The translations under genes were made by a program, and so were the position numbers. A stretch of 9,594 bases of DNA. Source: an uncultured Bacteroidota bacterium (GTDB lineage: Bacteria > Bacteroidota > Bacteroidia > Chitinophagales > Chitinophagaceae). Where the stretch lies: contig CAIYVS010000056.1 in assembly GCA_903929655.1 (NCBI GenBank), forward strand, positions 1 through 9,594. The letters run 5' to 3'. Below the pieces are notes generated by a model that worked only from the letters and a program-made list of their open reading frames with translations, was not told the origin of the DNA and did no database searches. Shown here piece after piece: positions 1 through 7,180 of the stretch (positions within the stretch are counted from its first letter, which is position 1; each line of letters begins with the position of its first letter).

Positions 1-1
1 A

Positions 2-250
2 GCCCAGCAATTAGGCATACCTTTCTATGTAGTTTGCTCTGCCAGCAAAGATGAAGCAGATGCATTCCAGAAGAAATGGGACCTGATGAATATCGACTTC
101 CTGGTGCTGGACCGCACTGTTGAAAAAACAGCCATGCGCTCCGACCCCGGACTAATGATGCTGAACAATGGTTTTGTGGAGGGAAAATGGAGTTACAATG
201 ATTATCCCAAAACCATCTCCTTAAATAACGGCAAACTCTCTTATCAATAG
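2..250 (+). CDS. BT_3928-like DoxX/MauE-type membrane redox protein, C-terminal part (5' end outside window)
   Basis: The reading frame is open from the left edge to the TAG at 248-250 and gives 82 residues. They resemble the C-terminal thioredoxin-like domain of Bacteroidota proteins annotated BT_3928 family, which join an N-terminal DoxX/MauE-like four-helix membrane region to a soluble redox domain. Visible landmarks are a beta strand with a cysteine (IPFYVVCSAS), then a stretch with TAMRSDPGLMMLNNG and GKWSYNDYP, the usual ending of this family: strand, NPG/DPG turn, strand, then W-x-Y-x-D-x-P. The membrane domain and any CxxC motif would lie to the left and cannot be seen. The stop codon overlaps the next gene's start by one base, so the two are probably co-transcribed and translationally coupled. 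Family assignment is from remembered motif resemblance. The exact role is not established; membrane thiol or redox chemistry is an inference. Confidence 0.72.
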   Translation, partial: AQQLGIPFYVVCSASKDEADAFQKKWDLMNIDFLVLDRTVEKTAMRSDPGLMMLNNGFVEGKWSYNDYPKTISLNNGKLSYQ

Positions 251-1308
251 TGCTGCACTTCCTGGCACGGCGCTTAAGGTATAGCCTGCTGGTGCTGTGG
301 GGAGTGGTAAGCCTGGTTTTTTTGTTGTTCAATGCATTGCCCGGAGACCAGGCAAGACTTACTTTGGGACAAAGAAGCGACCTGAGCTCGCTTGCAAATG
401 CACGGCATGAGCTGAACCTTGATAAGCCTATATTAACAAGGTACATCCTGTATATGAATGATCTCCTTCCGGTCGGCATTCATAATAAGGATAGTGCAAG
501 TGCCGGAAAATATCATTACATACCCTTATTCCCGCTTACTAAAGAAAAATGCCTGGCATTGAAATGGCCCTATTTAGGCCGGTCTTACCGTACCAAAAGG
601 GAGGTAAATGCTGTATTAAGCGAAGCGTTGCCTGGTACCATAATACTGGCTTTGACGGCTATGACTATGGCAACTATTTTCGGTATTCTTTTAGGTGTGC
701 TCGCAGCATTAAAAAAGGATACCTGGCTGGATACTTCTGCCATAGCAGCCAGCGTAGCAGGCATATCATTACCATCATTTGTTGCTGCCTTATTTATTGC
801 CTATATTTTCGGGTACCTTTTACATAACTACACGGGCCTGGACATGACCGGCAGCCTTTGGGACTATGACCCTTTTACCGGCAGGCACCTGGCCCTGCGA
901 AATCTTATTTTACCGGCCTTGTCGCTGGGCATCCGGCCCTTGGCCATTATTACCCAGCTTACACGCAGTGCCCTGTTGGATGTTTTGAACCAGGATTATA
1001 TCCGCACGGCATACGCCAAGGGCTTAAGCAAAATGAAAGTTGTTTTCCGCCATGCACTGCCCAATGCGTTGAATCCTGTAGTTACAACAATATCAGGCTG
1101 GCTGGCAGAATTACTGGCCGGCTCTTTTTTTGTGGAATATATTTTCGGCTGGAAAGGAGTAGGAAGGATAACCGTGGACGCATTAGACAAATTTGATTTC
1201 CCTGTGGTCATGGGTTCTGTTTTACTGACGGCTTTCATATTTATAATAGTTAATTTATTTACCGACCTGGTATACAGCTGGCTTGATCCGCGCGTGAAAT
1301 CTGTTTAA
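250..1308 (+). CDS. ABC transporter permease, DppB/OppB type (peptide/solute import)
   Basis: This is a 352-residue inner-membrane permease of the BPD_transp_1 family, the first of the two permeases usually found in dipeptide/oligopeptide/nickel importers. The N-terminus (ARRLRYSLLVLWGVVSLVFL) is a typical DppB first helix, followed by NALPGD. Further hydrophobic helices lie near residues 127-153, 163-190, 217-235, 272-300 and 318-344. The EAA-type loop that contacts the ATPase is at about 249-275 (DYIRTAYAKGLS, then HALPNALNPV). The protein ends in LDPR as usual. A polar insert at about 70-120 between helices 1 and 2 matches Bacteroidota members. The start is GTG at 250, overlapping the upstream TAG by one base. 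The next in-frame Met is residue 69, which would remove helix 1, so a non-ATG start is needed. No ATPase, binding protein or second permease is adjacent on the right, so the partners must be elsewhere. The substrate cannot be told. Confidence 0.9.
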   Translation: MLHFLARRLRYSLLVLWGVVSLVFLLFNALPGDQARLTLGQRSDLSSLANARHELNLDKPILTRYILYMNDLLPVGIHNKDSASAGKYHYIPLFPLTKEKCLALKWPYLGRSYRTKREVNAVLSEALPGTIILALTAMTMATIFGILLGVLAALKKDTWLDTSAIAASVAGISLPSFVAALFIAYIFGYLLHNYTGLDMTGSLWDYDPFTGRHLALRNLILPALSLGIRPLAIITQLTRSALLDVLNQDYIRTAYAKGLSKMKVVFRHALPNALNPVVTTISGWLAELLAGSFFVEYIFGWKGVGRITVDALDKFDFPVVMGSVLLTAFIFIIVNLFTDLVYSWLDPRVKSV

Positions 1309-1325
1309 TATTTAATTATTACTTC

Positions 1326-1349
1326 AAGGTTAAGGAATTATTAACTTTT
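1326..1349 (+). terminator. Weak AT-rich stem-loop after the permease gene
   Basis: AAGGTTAA (1326-1333) can pair with TTAACTTT (1341-1348), giving 8 pairs with one G-U and a 7-nt loop. It ends in a short T run (1346-1349) and starts 17 nt after the permease stop. The stem is AT-rich, so it would be a weak intrinsic terminator at best; it may be incidental. Confidence 0.3.
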
Positions 1350-1358
1350 CGTTATTAT

Positions 1359-1389
1359 TATGTAAATAGACGCGCTAAGAATATTTTTG
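1359..1389 (+). promoter_or_regulatory. Bacteroidota-type promoter for the Pap-Pit pair
   Basis: TATTTTTG at 1382-1389 matches the phylum's -7 consensus TAnnTTTG at every fixed base. TATG at 1359-1362, 19 nt upstream, is a 3-of-4 match to the -33 TTTG element at the expected spacing. The implied start is near 1394-1396, leaving a leader of about 47 nt before the ATG at 1442. No ribosome-binding purine tract is seen, as expected for this phylum. The -33 half is the weak part. Confidence 0.55.
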
Positions 1390-1393
1390 CCGC

Positions 1394-1419
1394 AGTTTCA
1401 GAACCTGCTTACTGAAACT
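1394..1419 (+). promoter_or_regulatory. Perfect 8-bp inverted repeat at the presumed 5' end of the Pap-Pit transcript
   Basis: AGTTTCAG (1394-1401) and CTGAAACT (1412-1419) are exact reverse complements separated by 10 nt. The dyad begins 4-5 nt after the -7 element. It would therefore sit at the first bases of the mRNA as a stem-loop, or act in DNA as an operator for a dimeric repressor. No T run follows, so it is not a normal terminator. It does not resemble the E. coli Pho box. Confidence 0.5.
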
Positions 1420-1441
1420 AATTAAAAACAAAATATACGTT

Positions 1442-2092
1442 ATGTCATTTGCATCCATTGTAAAGCTTTTTGTGCCTAAAGACAGGATATTTTACGGCTT
1501 ATTCGAAGAGGTATCCAATACGCTTATGAATATGGGCGAGGTTTTTATTAAAGCTGTAAATGAAAAAGACCCCTCAGCCCGGCATCTTTATCTTAAAAGC
1601 CTGGAAGAACTGGAACATAAAAATGATGAAACTACCCATCGCATTTTTGTTGAACTGGGAAGGAATTTCATTACTCCATTTGACAGGGAAGATATACACT
1701 ATCTCGCCACTTCTCTTGACGATATAGCTGATTATATATGGGGTGCCTCCAAACGCATTGTAATCTATGACATTTCTGATGTGGACCATACATTACGGGA
1801 ATTTGGAGACATTATTATAAAATCCATAAATGCACTTAATATCTGCATACGCGGCATGCGCGACCTGAAAGAACTTCGTGCCATAACCAATGCCTGCGTG
1901 CTGATAAACAGCCTGGAGAACGATGGTGATGACCTGCTGGACAAATCGATGATGAACCTGTATAATACCCGCGATATATCAGCAGTAGAGATCATTAAGA
2001 AAAAGGACCTGTACCAGATGCTGGAAACTGTAACAGATAAATGTGAAGACGCCGCCAATGTTATAGAATCTATAATTATTAAATACGCTTAA
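1442..2092 (+). CDS. DUF47 / PhoU-like Pit accessory protein (Pap)
   Basis: This 216-residue, helical, soluble protein belongs to the DUF47 (Pit accessory, PhoU-like) family and has the family's usual length. Like PhoU it should form helical bundles with acidic metal-binding clusters. The first cluster is EELEHKNDETTH at about 55-66, followed by the family signature FITPFDREDIHYLATSLDDI at 76-95. The second repeat carries NSLENDGDDL (156-165) and, near the C-terminus, LETVTDKCEDAANVIESI. The ATG at 1442 gives the expected MSF...LFVPKDRIFYGLF beginning. The gene lies 15 nt upstream of a PiT phosphate permease on the same strand, the classical Pap-Pit arrangement also known from the orfA-pit locus of Sinorhizobium meliloti. 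The inferred role is to gate or modulate Pit-mediated phosphate uptake at the cytoplasmic face. Transcription probably starts from the site at 1359-1389. Confidence 0.93.
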   Translation: MSFASIVKLFVPKDRIFYGLFEEVSNTLMNMGEVFIKAVNEKDPSARHLYLKSLEELEHKNDETTHRIFVELGRNFITPFDREDIHYLATSLDDIADYIWGASKRIVIYDISDVDHTLREFGDIIIKSINALNICIRGMRDLKELRAITNACVLINSLENDGDDLLDKSMMNLYNTRDISAVEIIKKKDLYQMLETVTDKCEDAANVIESIIIKYA

Positions 2093-2107
2093 GCTGCAAA
2101 TATCTAT

Positions 2108-3307
2108 ATGACTTTTTTGCTGATATTAATTATTGTACTTGCCATCATATTCGATTTTATTAATGGATTTCATGATGCGGCAAATTCAATAGCCACTGTT
2201 GTATCTACCAAAGTTTTAACACCTGTACAAGCTGTTATTTGGGCTGCTGTATTCAATTTTGTGGCATTTTTCATTTTCAGGGACCATGGTGTGGCTAATA
2301 CTATTGCAAAAACTGTAAAGGAAATAGACATCACGCTGCCGGTAATCACTTCGGGCTTGCTGGCAGCTATAGCCTGGAACTTACTTACCTGGTGGTATGG
2401 CATACCTTCCAGTTCTTCTCACACACTTATAGGTGGATTTGCAGGCGCCGCCATTGCGCATGCAGGTTTTGGTGCAGTTAATCCCGAGCCGGTAATAAAA
2501 ACAGTAAGTTTTATAGTTCTGGCCCCCTTGATGGGTATGATCATGGCATTTATCATATCGCTCTGGTTCATCAATTCTTTCCGTAAAGGTTTGGCACCTA
2601 AGATCGTTTCATTTGCGGTGATGGGAATTGTGGTTTTCATTTTGTATAAAGCTTTGGAATGGGATCCCTCTAAATTGAAAGCTCATTCTGATTCCTACTA
2701 TTATAATGTTTTTACAGATACCAAAAATTTCAAGTGGATACTCATGGCTCTCATACTTCTTATCATGAGCATCTTCACCCTCTTTTTAAGCAGCCTTAAT
2801 TTTTCAAGATCTGCCAAATGGTTCAAGCGCCTGCAACTACTCTCTTCTGCTGCCTTCAGTATAGGGCATGGTGGTAATGATGCACAAAAGGTGATGGGTA
2901 TTATCACTGCTGCACTTATTTCGGGAGGAATAATTCAGAAATTCGAACAGATGCCTATATGGGTACCACTGGCCTGTTATACTGCCATGGCAATTGGCAC
3001 TATGAGTGGTGGATGGAAGATCATTAAAACCATGGGCACGCGCATTACCAAGGTGACCCCTTTTGAAGGGGTTGCTGCGGAAACCGCCGGCGCTATAACC
3101 TTGTTCCTTACAGAAAATTTAAAAATTCCGGTAAGCACTACTCACACTATTACAGGTTCTATCATCGGCGTAGGTGCAACCAAACGCTTGTCAGCAGTTC
3201 GTTGGGGTGTAACAATTAATTTACTTTGGGCATGGATACTCACCATCCCTGTCAGCGGACTTATAGCAGCTGGCATATATTCGGTTTTCAATTTATTTGT
3301 TAAATAA
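2108..3307 (+). CDS. pit: PiT-family inorganic phosphate transporter
   Basis: This 399-residue integral membrane protein is of the PiT family (PHO4 domain), secondary transporters that import inorganic phosphate or metal-phosphate with H+ or Na+. Both halves carry the inverted-repeat signatures. The N-half has DFINGFHDAANSIATVVSTK (16-35) and GIPSSSSHTLIGG (98-110). The C-half has SIGHGGNDAQKVMGI (251-265) and KIPVSTTHTITGSIIG (339-354). The two (G/N)-x-x-D-A-(A/Q) segments and the two S-S/T-T-H segments form the substrate site in this family. About ten hydrophobic segments are visible, with a hydrophilic loop at about 182-208 and a basic loop near 229-243. Length is that of short bacterial PiT proteins, with no large cytoplasmic insert. 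The gene follows the DUF47 gene by 15 nt and must share its transcript. The coupling ion cannot be told from sequence. The stop codon lies in the 5' arm of a stem-loop. Confidence 0.95.
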   Translation: MTFLLILIIVLAIIFDFINGFHDAANSIATVVSTKVLTPVQAVIWAAVFNFVAFFIFRDHGVANTIAKTVKEIDITLPVITSGLLAAIAWNLLTWWYGIPSSSSHTLIGGFAGAAIAHAGFGAVNPEPVIKTVSFIVLAPLMGMIMAFIISLWFINSFRKGLAPKIVSFAVMGIVVFILYKALEWDPSKLKAHSDSYYYNVFTDTKNFKWILMALILLIMSIFTLFLSSLNFSRSAKWFKRLQLLSSAAFSIGHGGNDAQKVMGIITAALISGGIIQKFEQMPIWVPLACYTAMAIGTMSGGWKIIKTMGTRITKVTPFEGVAAETAGAITLFLTENLKIPVSTTHTITGSIIGVGATKRLSAVRWGVTINLLWAWILTIPVSGLIAAGIYSVFNLFVK

Positions 3308-3331
3308 ACCTCTTTATAAATAAGGGGTTTA
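3305..3331 (+). terminator. Stem-loop overlapping the pit stop codon
   Basis: Bases 3305-3314 (TAAACCTCTT, including the TAA stop) pair with 3322-3331 (AAGGGGTTTA). This makes ten pairs with one G-U and a 7-nt loop. No T run follows, so it may act with the next hairpin or as a 3'-end stabiliser rather than as a terminator alone. Confidence 0.45.
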
Positions 3332-3341
3332 ACAGATTATT

Positions 3342-3373
3342 AATGGCTTAAGGCGCTTTATACGCCATTTTTT
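3342..3373 (+). terminator. Likely intrinsic terminator of the Pap-Pit unit
   Basis: AATGGC (3342-3347) pairs exactly with GCCATT (3364-3369), with a 16-nt loop. The 3' arm runs into six consecutive Ts (3368-3373). The hairpin-plus-T layout 35 nt after the pit stop fits an intrinsic terminator, though the stem is only six pairs. Confidence 0.5.
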
Positions 3374-3374
3374 C

Positions 3375-3399
3375 GCTACTTTCGTAGCTTGCCTTTTTT
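3375..3399 (+). promoter_or_regulatory. Small dyad with embedded -7-like element upstream of the SNF2 gene
   Basis: GCTAC (3375-3379) and GTAGC (3384-3388) form a perfect 5-bp dyad around TTTC. Within it TACTTTCG (3377-3384) matches the -7 consensus TAnnTTTG at five of six fixed bases. A T run follows at 3394-3399. Read one way this is the -7 region of the SNF2 promoter, with a leader of about 30 nt. Read another way it is a second small terminator. No convincing -33 TTTG lies 19-21 nt upstream. Confidence 0.35.
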
Positions 3400-3420
3400 G
3401 AACTGAGCATTAATTTTTGA

Positions 3421-6400
3421 ATGTCATTACCACCGCTTTTAAGACACGTTTATAATCATGGAACCGAGGAAGTGATCCGACGTGGAAAAAAGATTTTCTA
3501 TACTGCGGGGGTCCAGATGCTTGACGTAGACCACTTGCTGGAGCAGGTTCGGTTTCGGGTTCGTAATGACTTATACCAGAATTATTATACGGTTACCGTA
3601 TTTAAATACCTGCACCCGAAAGAAATAACGGTTCGTTGCCAGTGTCCTTACAACCTGGGCGAAATTTGCAGGCACGAAGTTGCAGCTCTTTTCCAGTTGA
3701 ACGATATTTTACAAAGCGGTTTCTTTGAAAATACCGATATCACCTACGATCAGAAGCACACAATAGTACGCATGCGGCAGATCAATATGCAAATGCTGCG
3801 CATATTTACAGATGCCGACACCCTGGAAAAAGCCGAAAAATGGGCAAATTCCAATAAGGCCATCATCACCATCAACAAAAACGATACCATAGAAGCCGAA
3901 GTGCCTGATGGGGACGAAACCTTTAAGGTGATGATAAGGCAGAATGAAGACCGCTATTTTGATACCAGTTGCGGCTGTGTGGAAACCAAACACCCGCTTT
4001 GCATTCACAAAGCCACCCTCTTCCTGCAGGTATTAAAAATGTATGGTGCCCAATATTTTCAGACCATGCAGGACTGGGATATTCAGAAAAATAAACTTTT
4101 ACAACAGTATGGGTTTAGTCTTAAAGACGACCTTAAAAATAAATTTGAATTTACTTACGAAAACGGGAAACCTTTTCTTCGTGTATTGGATTCATCACTA
4201 AAAAAAGTGAGCGTTCCGGAAAAGTTAAAACCTGAGCCCCGGCCTATAGAAATTGCTGTTATTGAAGATGAACGAAGACTGGGTATAGTTCTGGATACCA
4301 ATGTAAAATGGTATCCTTTTGTCAACATGGCGCTCATCGCAGGCAATACAGATGATGAAGGGAAAAAATTTATCGGGCCAATTGAAAAACTGGAATTAAG
4401 CCAATATATCAACGCGGCAAGGTATAAGGACGAAGAACGAGAGCTGATACCGATCATCCGTAAGTTTCTACCGGAAGAATTGCTGAAATACCTTAAGAAA
4501 AATCTTCCTTTCGGCGACCTGCTGGATGATTATAATGAAGTATTGAAAGCCTTCCCGTCCGAAGACCTCAGGGAACAATTATGGGAATATATCTTACCCA
4601 AATACCAGAAATTATTTGAGCGCTACCGCACTCACCCATTTTGTTTTATTCACCTGAATAACAAAGCCATTTCCTCCACCAGCATCAGCCCGGTGGAATT
4701 TGTGAGTAGACCTGTTCACCCGCAATTAAGCGTTGTTAAAGAAAAAGAAGATATCCTTATTTCTCTTGCATGGGCTATAGATGGCAAAGCGTTGCCTCAT
4801 AGAGAATTGAAAATGCTGAATGCTGCATTATTACTTGTTGATTACGGGTTATTTTGTGTAGGCAATATAAATGACATTAAGATCGTAGAATGCTTTAACG
4901 CCGATGGTGAACTAAAAATAAGCGCGGAGGAATGGCCTGCTTTTCTTGAAAAGACTGTAATACCCTGGAGCCATAAAGTATATGTCAATTTTTCTGATGA
5001 GCTGGTAGAAAATGTCAACAAGCAAAAACCTGCTTATCATTTATACCTGCAGGAACGTGAGCAGATGCTGATACTGCAACCCGCATTCTCTTATAACGGA
5101 GTTGAGATACGATGGGGTTTTTTCGGAGACCTGGTGCAGGCGCACAATGGAGTTGTTAAGATCATAAAACGTTATGAACCGGTAGAAGAAGAATTCATCC
5201 AGTTGATGCGCACTTTGCATTCTGATATACAAGTAAACAGCAAAGACCATTTTTTCTACCTTCCCGGCAATACCGTCCTGGCAAATAATTGGTTCTTCCG
5301 TTTTACAGACCTGATGAGGGAATGGAATGTTGAAGTATTTGGGTTTGAAGGTTTGAAAAATCTGCGCATCAATGTTCATAAACCTGTAACGCGGGTGCAG
5401 GTAAGCAGTAATATAGATTGGTTTGATGCTTCCGTTGAAATTACTTTCGGCGACCAGTCTGTAACAATATCCGATGTAAAAAAAGCCCTTGCACAAAAAC
5501 AAAATTTCGTAAGGCTGGGCGATGGCTCCGTCGGCATATTACCGGAAGAATGGCTTAAAAAATATTCTTTACTATTAAAGATAGGCGATACCAAAGGCAA
5601 TAAAGTGCGCCTTAAGAAATACCATTTCAGTGTCCTGGACGAATTGATGGCAGATGTGGATGAAGAGGCGATACAACAGGAACTGGAAAACAAAAAAGAA
5701 AAACTTGCCAATATACTTGCCAACGATTTCAGCGATGTTGAGCCGCCTGCAGATCTGAAAGCACTCTTACGTCCTTACCAATTGGCCGGATTTCAATGGC
5801 TTGTCTTCCTGAAAGAAGCTGGCTGGGGAGGTATACTGGCTGATGATATGGGTTTGGGTAAAACCGTTCAGACCCTGGCATTTTTTCAGTATTATAAGAA
5901 TACTAATGTAGGAGCCCGCTTTTTGGTAATATGCCCTACAACGCTGATGTATAACTGGGAGAATGAAATAAAAAAATTCACCCCCAGCCTGACGCATTTC
6001 ATTCATCATGGCCCTAAAAGAGGTGCACTACAAGCTCCTTTTGATAAATTTGATATTACCATCACTACCTATGGCACCATGCGTAGTGATATAAAAATAT
6101 TCAAGGATACCCATTTCGATTATGTTGTTCTTGATGAGTCACAATCCATCAAAAACCCGCAATCGCAGGTAGCCAAGGCATCCTTGCTGCTTAATTGCAA
6201 AAATCGACTGGCACTGAGCGGTACGCCTGTTCAGAACAACACCTTCGACCTCTATGCCCAGATGAATTTTCTGAATCCCGGCATGCTGGGCAGCAGGGAG
6301 TTTTTTATGAATGAGTTTGCCACACCCATCGATAAGTTTCAGGAAGATGAAGTGAAGCAACAATTAAAAAAACTTACTTACCCTTTCCTTTTAAGACGTA

Positions 6401-7155
6401 CAAAAGAACAGGTAGCAAAAGACCTTCCGGATAAAACAGAGACCATCCTGTTTTGTGAAATGGGGCCGGATCAGCGTAAAATTTATGAGGCTTACAGAAA
6501 CTCATATCGCTCCCAGATATTGGGCATGATAGATGAACGCGGACTGGAACGTTCGACCATGCATATCCTGCAGGGATTAACAAAACTGAGGCAGATATGC
6601 GATTCCCCCGCTATACTGAATGAAGAACATCATTTCCCCAACCACTCGGTGAAGCAGGATGAACTGATGCGGGAAATACTGGAAAATGTTGGCGACCATA
6701 AGACCCTTGTTTTCTCCCAATTCCTGGGGATGCTGGCACTCATACGAAAAGCGCTGGTGGCCAATAGTATTCCATTCGCTTATTTTGATGGCAGTTCAAC
6801 CTCTATGGAACGTGAAAGGGCTATTCAGGAATTCCAGAATAATGACGAATGCCGTGTATTCCTTATTTCACTGAAAGCAGGTGGTATAGGATTGAACCTT
6901 ACCGCTGCGGATTATGTTTATATAGTGGATCCATGGTGGAACCCGGCTGTTGAACAACAAGCGATAGATCGTACGCACCGTATAGGACAAACAAAAAACA
7001 TCTTCGCTTATCGCCTGATATGTAAAGATACTATTGAAGAAAAGATGCTGCAATTGCAGGAGCGTAAACGTGCACTTGCCAGCGACCTGGTATCTGATGA
7101 CAATGCCTTCCTGAAACGCCTCACGAGAGAAGATATCGCCTTCTTATTTAGTTAA
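3421..7155 (+). CDS. SNF2-family DEAD/DEAH-like helicase/translocase with two N-terminal SWIM zinc fingers
   Basis: This 1244-residue protein has a complete Swi2/Snf2 ATPase at the C-terminus. SNF2_N begins near 782 (LLRPYQLAGFQWL), with motif I DDMGLGKT (808-815), Ia CPTTLMYNWENE, motif II DESQ (905-908) and motif III SGTP (933-936). The second RecA lobe has LKAGGIGLNL (1151-1160), DPWWNP (1170-1175) and motif VI DRTHRIGQ (1183-1190). The N-terminus carries CxC-x7-CxH SWIM motifs at C73/C75/C83/H85 and C184/C186/C194/H196. SWIM fingers bind DNA or protein in related SNF2 proteins. Residues about 205-775 show no motif I recognise, apart from a short coiled-coil-like segment near 743-762. An SNF2-associated bacterial domain there is possible. 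The start is fixed because an in-frame TGA (3418-3420) directly precedes the ATG. The family uses ATP to move on double-stranded DNA; the specific cellular role is unknown. It appears monocistronic. Confidence 0.95.
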   Translation: MSLPPLLRHVYNHGTEEVIRRGKKIFYTAGVQMLDVDHLLEQVRFRVRNDLYQNYYTVTVFKYLHPKEITVRCQCPYNLGEICRHEVAALFQLNDILQSGFFENTDITYDQKHTIVRMRQINMQMLRIFTDADTLEKAEKWANSNKAIITINKNDTIEAEVPDGDETFKVMIRQNEDRYFDTSCGCVETKHPLCIHKATLFLQVLKMYGAQYFQTMQDWDIQKNKLLQQYGFSLKDDLKNKFEFTYENGKPFLRVLDSSLKKVSVPEKLKPEPRPIEIAVIEDERRLGIVLDTNVKWYPFVNMALIAGNTDDEGKKFIGPIEKLELSQYINAARYKDEERELIPIIRKFLPEELLKYLKKNLPFGDLLDDYNEVLKAFPSEDLREQLWEYILPKYQKLFERYRTHPFCFIHLNNKAISSTSISPVEFVSRPVHPQLSVVKEKEDILISLAWAIDGKALPHRELKMLNAALLLVDYGLFCVGNINDIKIVECFNADGELKISAEEWPAFLEKTVIPWSHKVYVNFSDELVENVNKQKPAYHLYLQEREQMLILQPAFSYNGVEIRWGFFGDLVQAHNGVVKIIKRYEPVEEEFIQLMRTLHSDIQVNSKDHFFYLPGNTVLANNWFFRFTDLMREWNVEVFGFEGLKNLRINVHKPVTRVQVSSNIDWFDASVEITFGDQSVTISDVKKALAQKQNFVRLGDGSVGILPEEWLKKYSLLLKIGDTKGNKVRLKKYHFSVLDELMADVDEEAIQQELENKKEKLANILANDFSDVEPPADLKALLRPYQLAGFQWLVFLKEAGWGGILADDMGLGKTVQTLAFFQYYKNTNVGARFLVICPTTLMYNWENEIKKFTPSLTHFIHHGPKRGALQAPFDKFDITITTYGTMRSDIKIFKDTHFDYVVLDESQSIKNPQSQVAKASLLLNCKNRLALSGTPVQNNTFDLYAQMNFLNPGMLGSREFFMNEFATPIDKFQEDEVKQQLKKLTYPFLLRRTKEQVAKDLPDKTETILFCEMGPDQRKIYEAYRNSYRSQILGMIDERGLERSTMHILQGLTKLRQICDSPAILNEEHHFPNHSVKQDELMREILENVGDHKTLVFSQFLGMLALIRKALVANSIPFAYFDGSSTSMERERAIQEFQNNDECRVFLISLKAGGIGLNLTAADYVYIVDPWWNPAVEQQAIDRTHRIGQTKNIFAYRLICKDTIEEKMLQLQERKRALASDLVSDDNAFLKRLTREDIAFLFS

Positions 7156-7180
7156 CCATATATTTTTACACAGCGTTAAC
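7151..7180. terminator. Possible shared hairpin at the convergent SNF2/Uma2 junction
   Basis: GTTAAC occurs at 7151-7156 and again at 7175-7180. Each copy is self-complementary, so the two can pair across an 18-nt loop holding five Ts (7163-7167). The structure spans both stop codons. It is AT-rich and weak, but no better terminator exists between the two converging genes. Confidence 0.2.

Noticed and set aside
1309..1441. A classical Pho box upstream of the Pap-Pit genes
   Set aside because: No CTGTCAT-type direct repeats are present; the only clear element is the 8-bp dyad.
3411..3419. TAATTTTTG next to the SNF2 ATG as a promoter -7 element
   Set aside because: The spacing inside the motif is one base off, and it would put the start point at or beyond the start codon.
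5041..5723. Two long minus-strand open frames (153 and 115 codons) inside the SNF2 gene
   Set aside because: They lie antisense to a confident coding region, overlap each other, and have no recognisable motif or promoter. They are shadows of the plus-strand codon pattern.
6686..6874. Plus-strand 62-codon frame within the SNF2 helicase lobe
   Set aside because: It is out of frame with strongly conserved helicase sequence and has no own signals.
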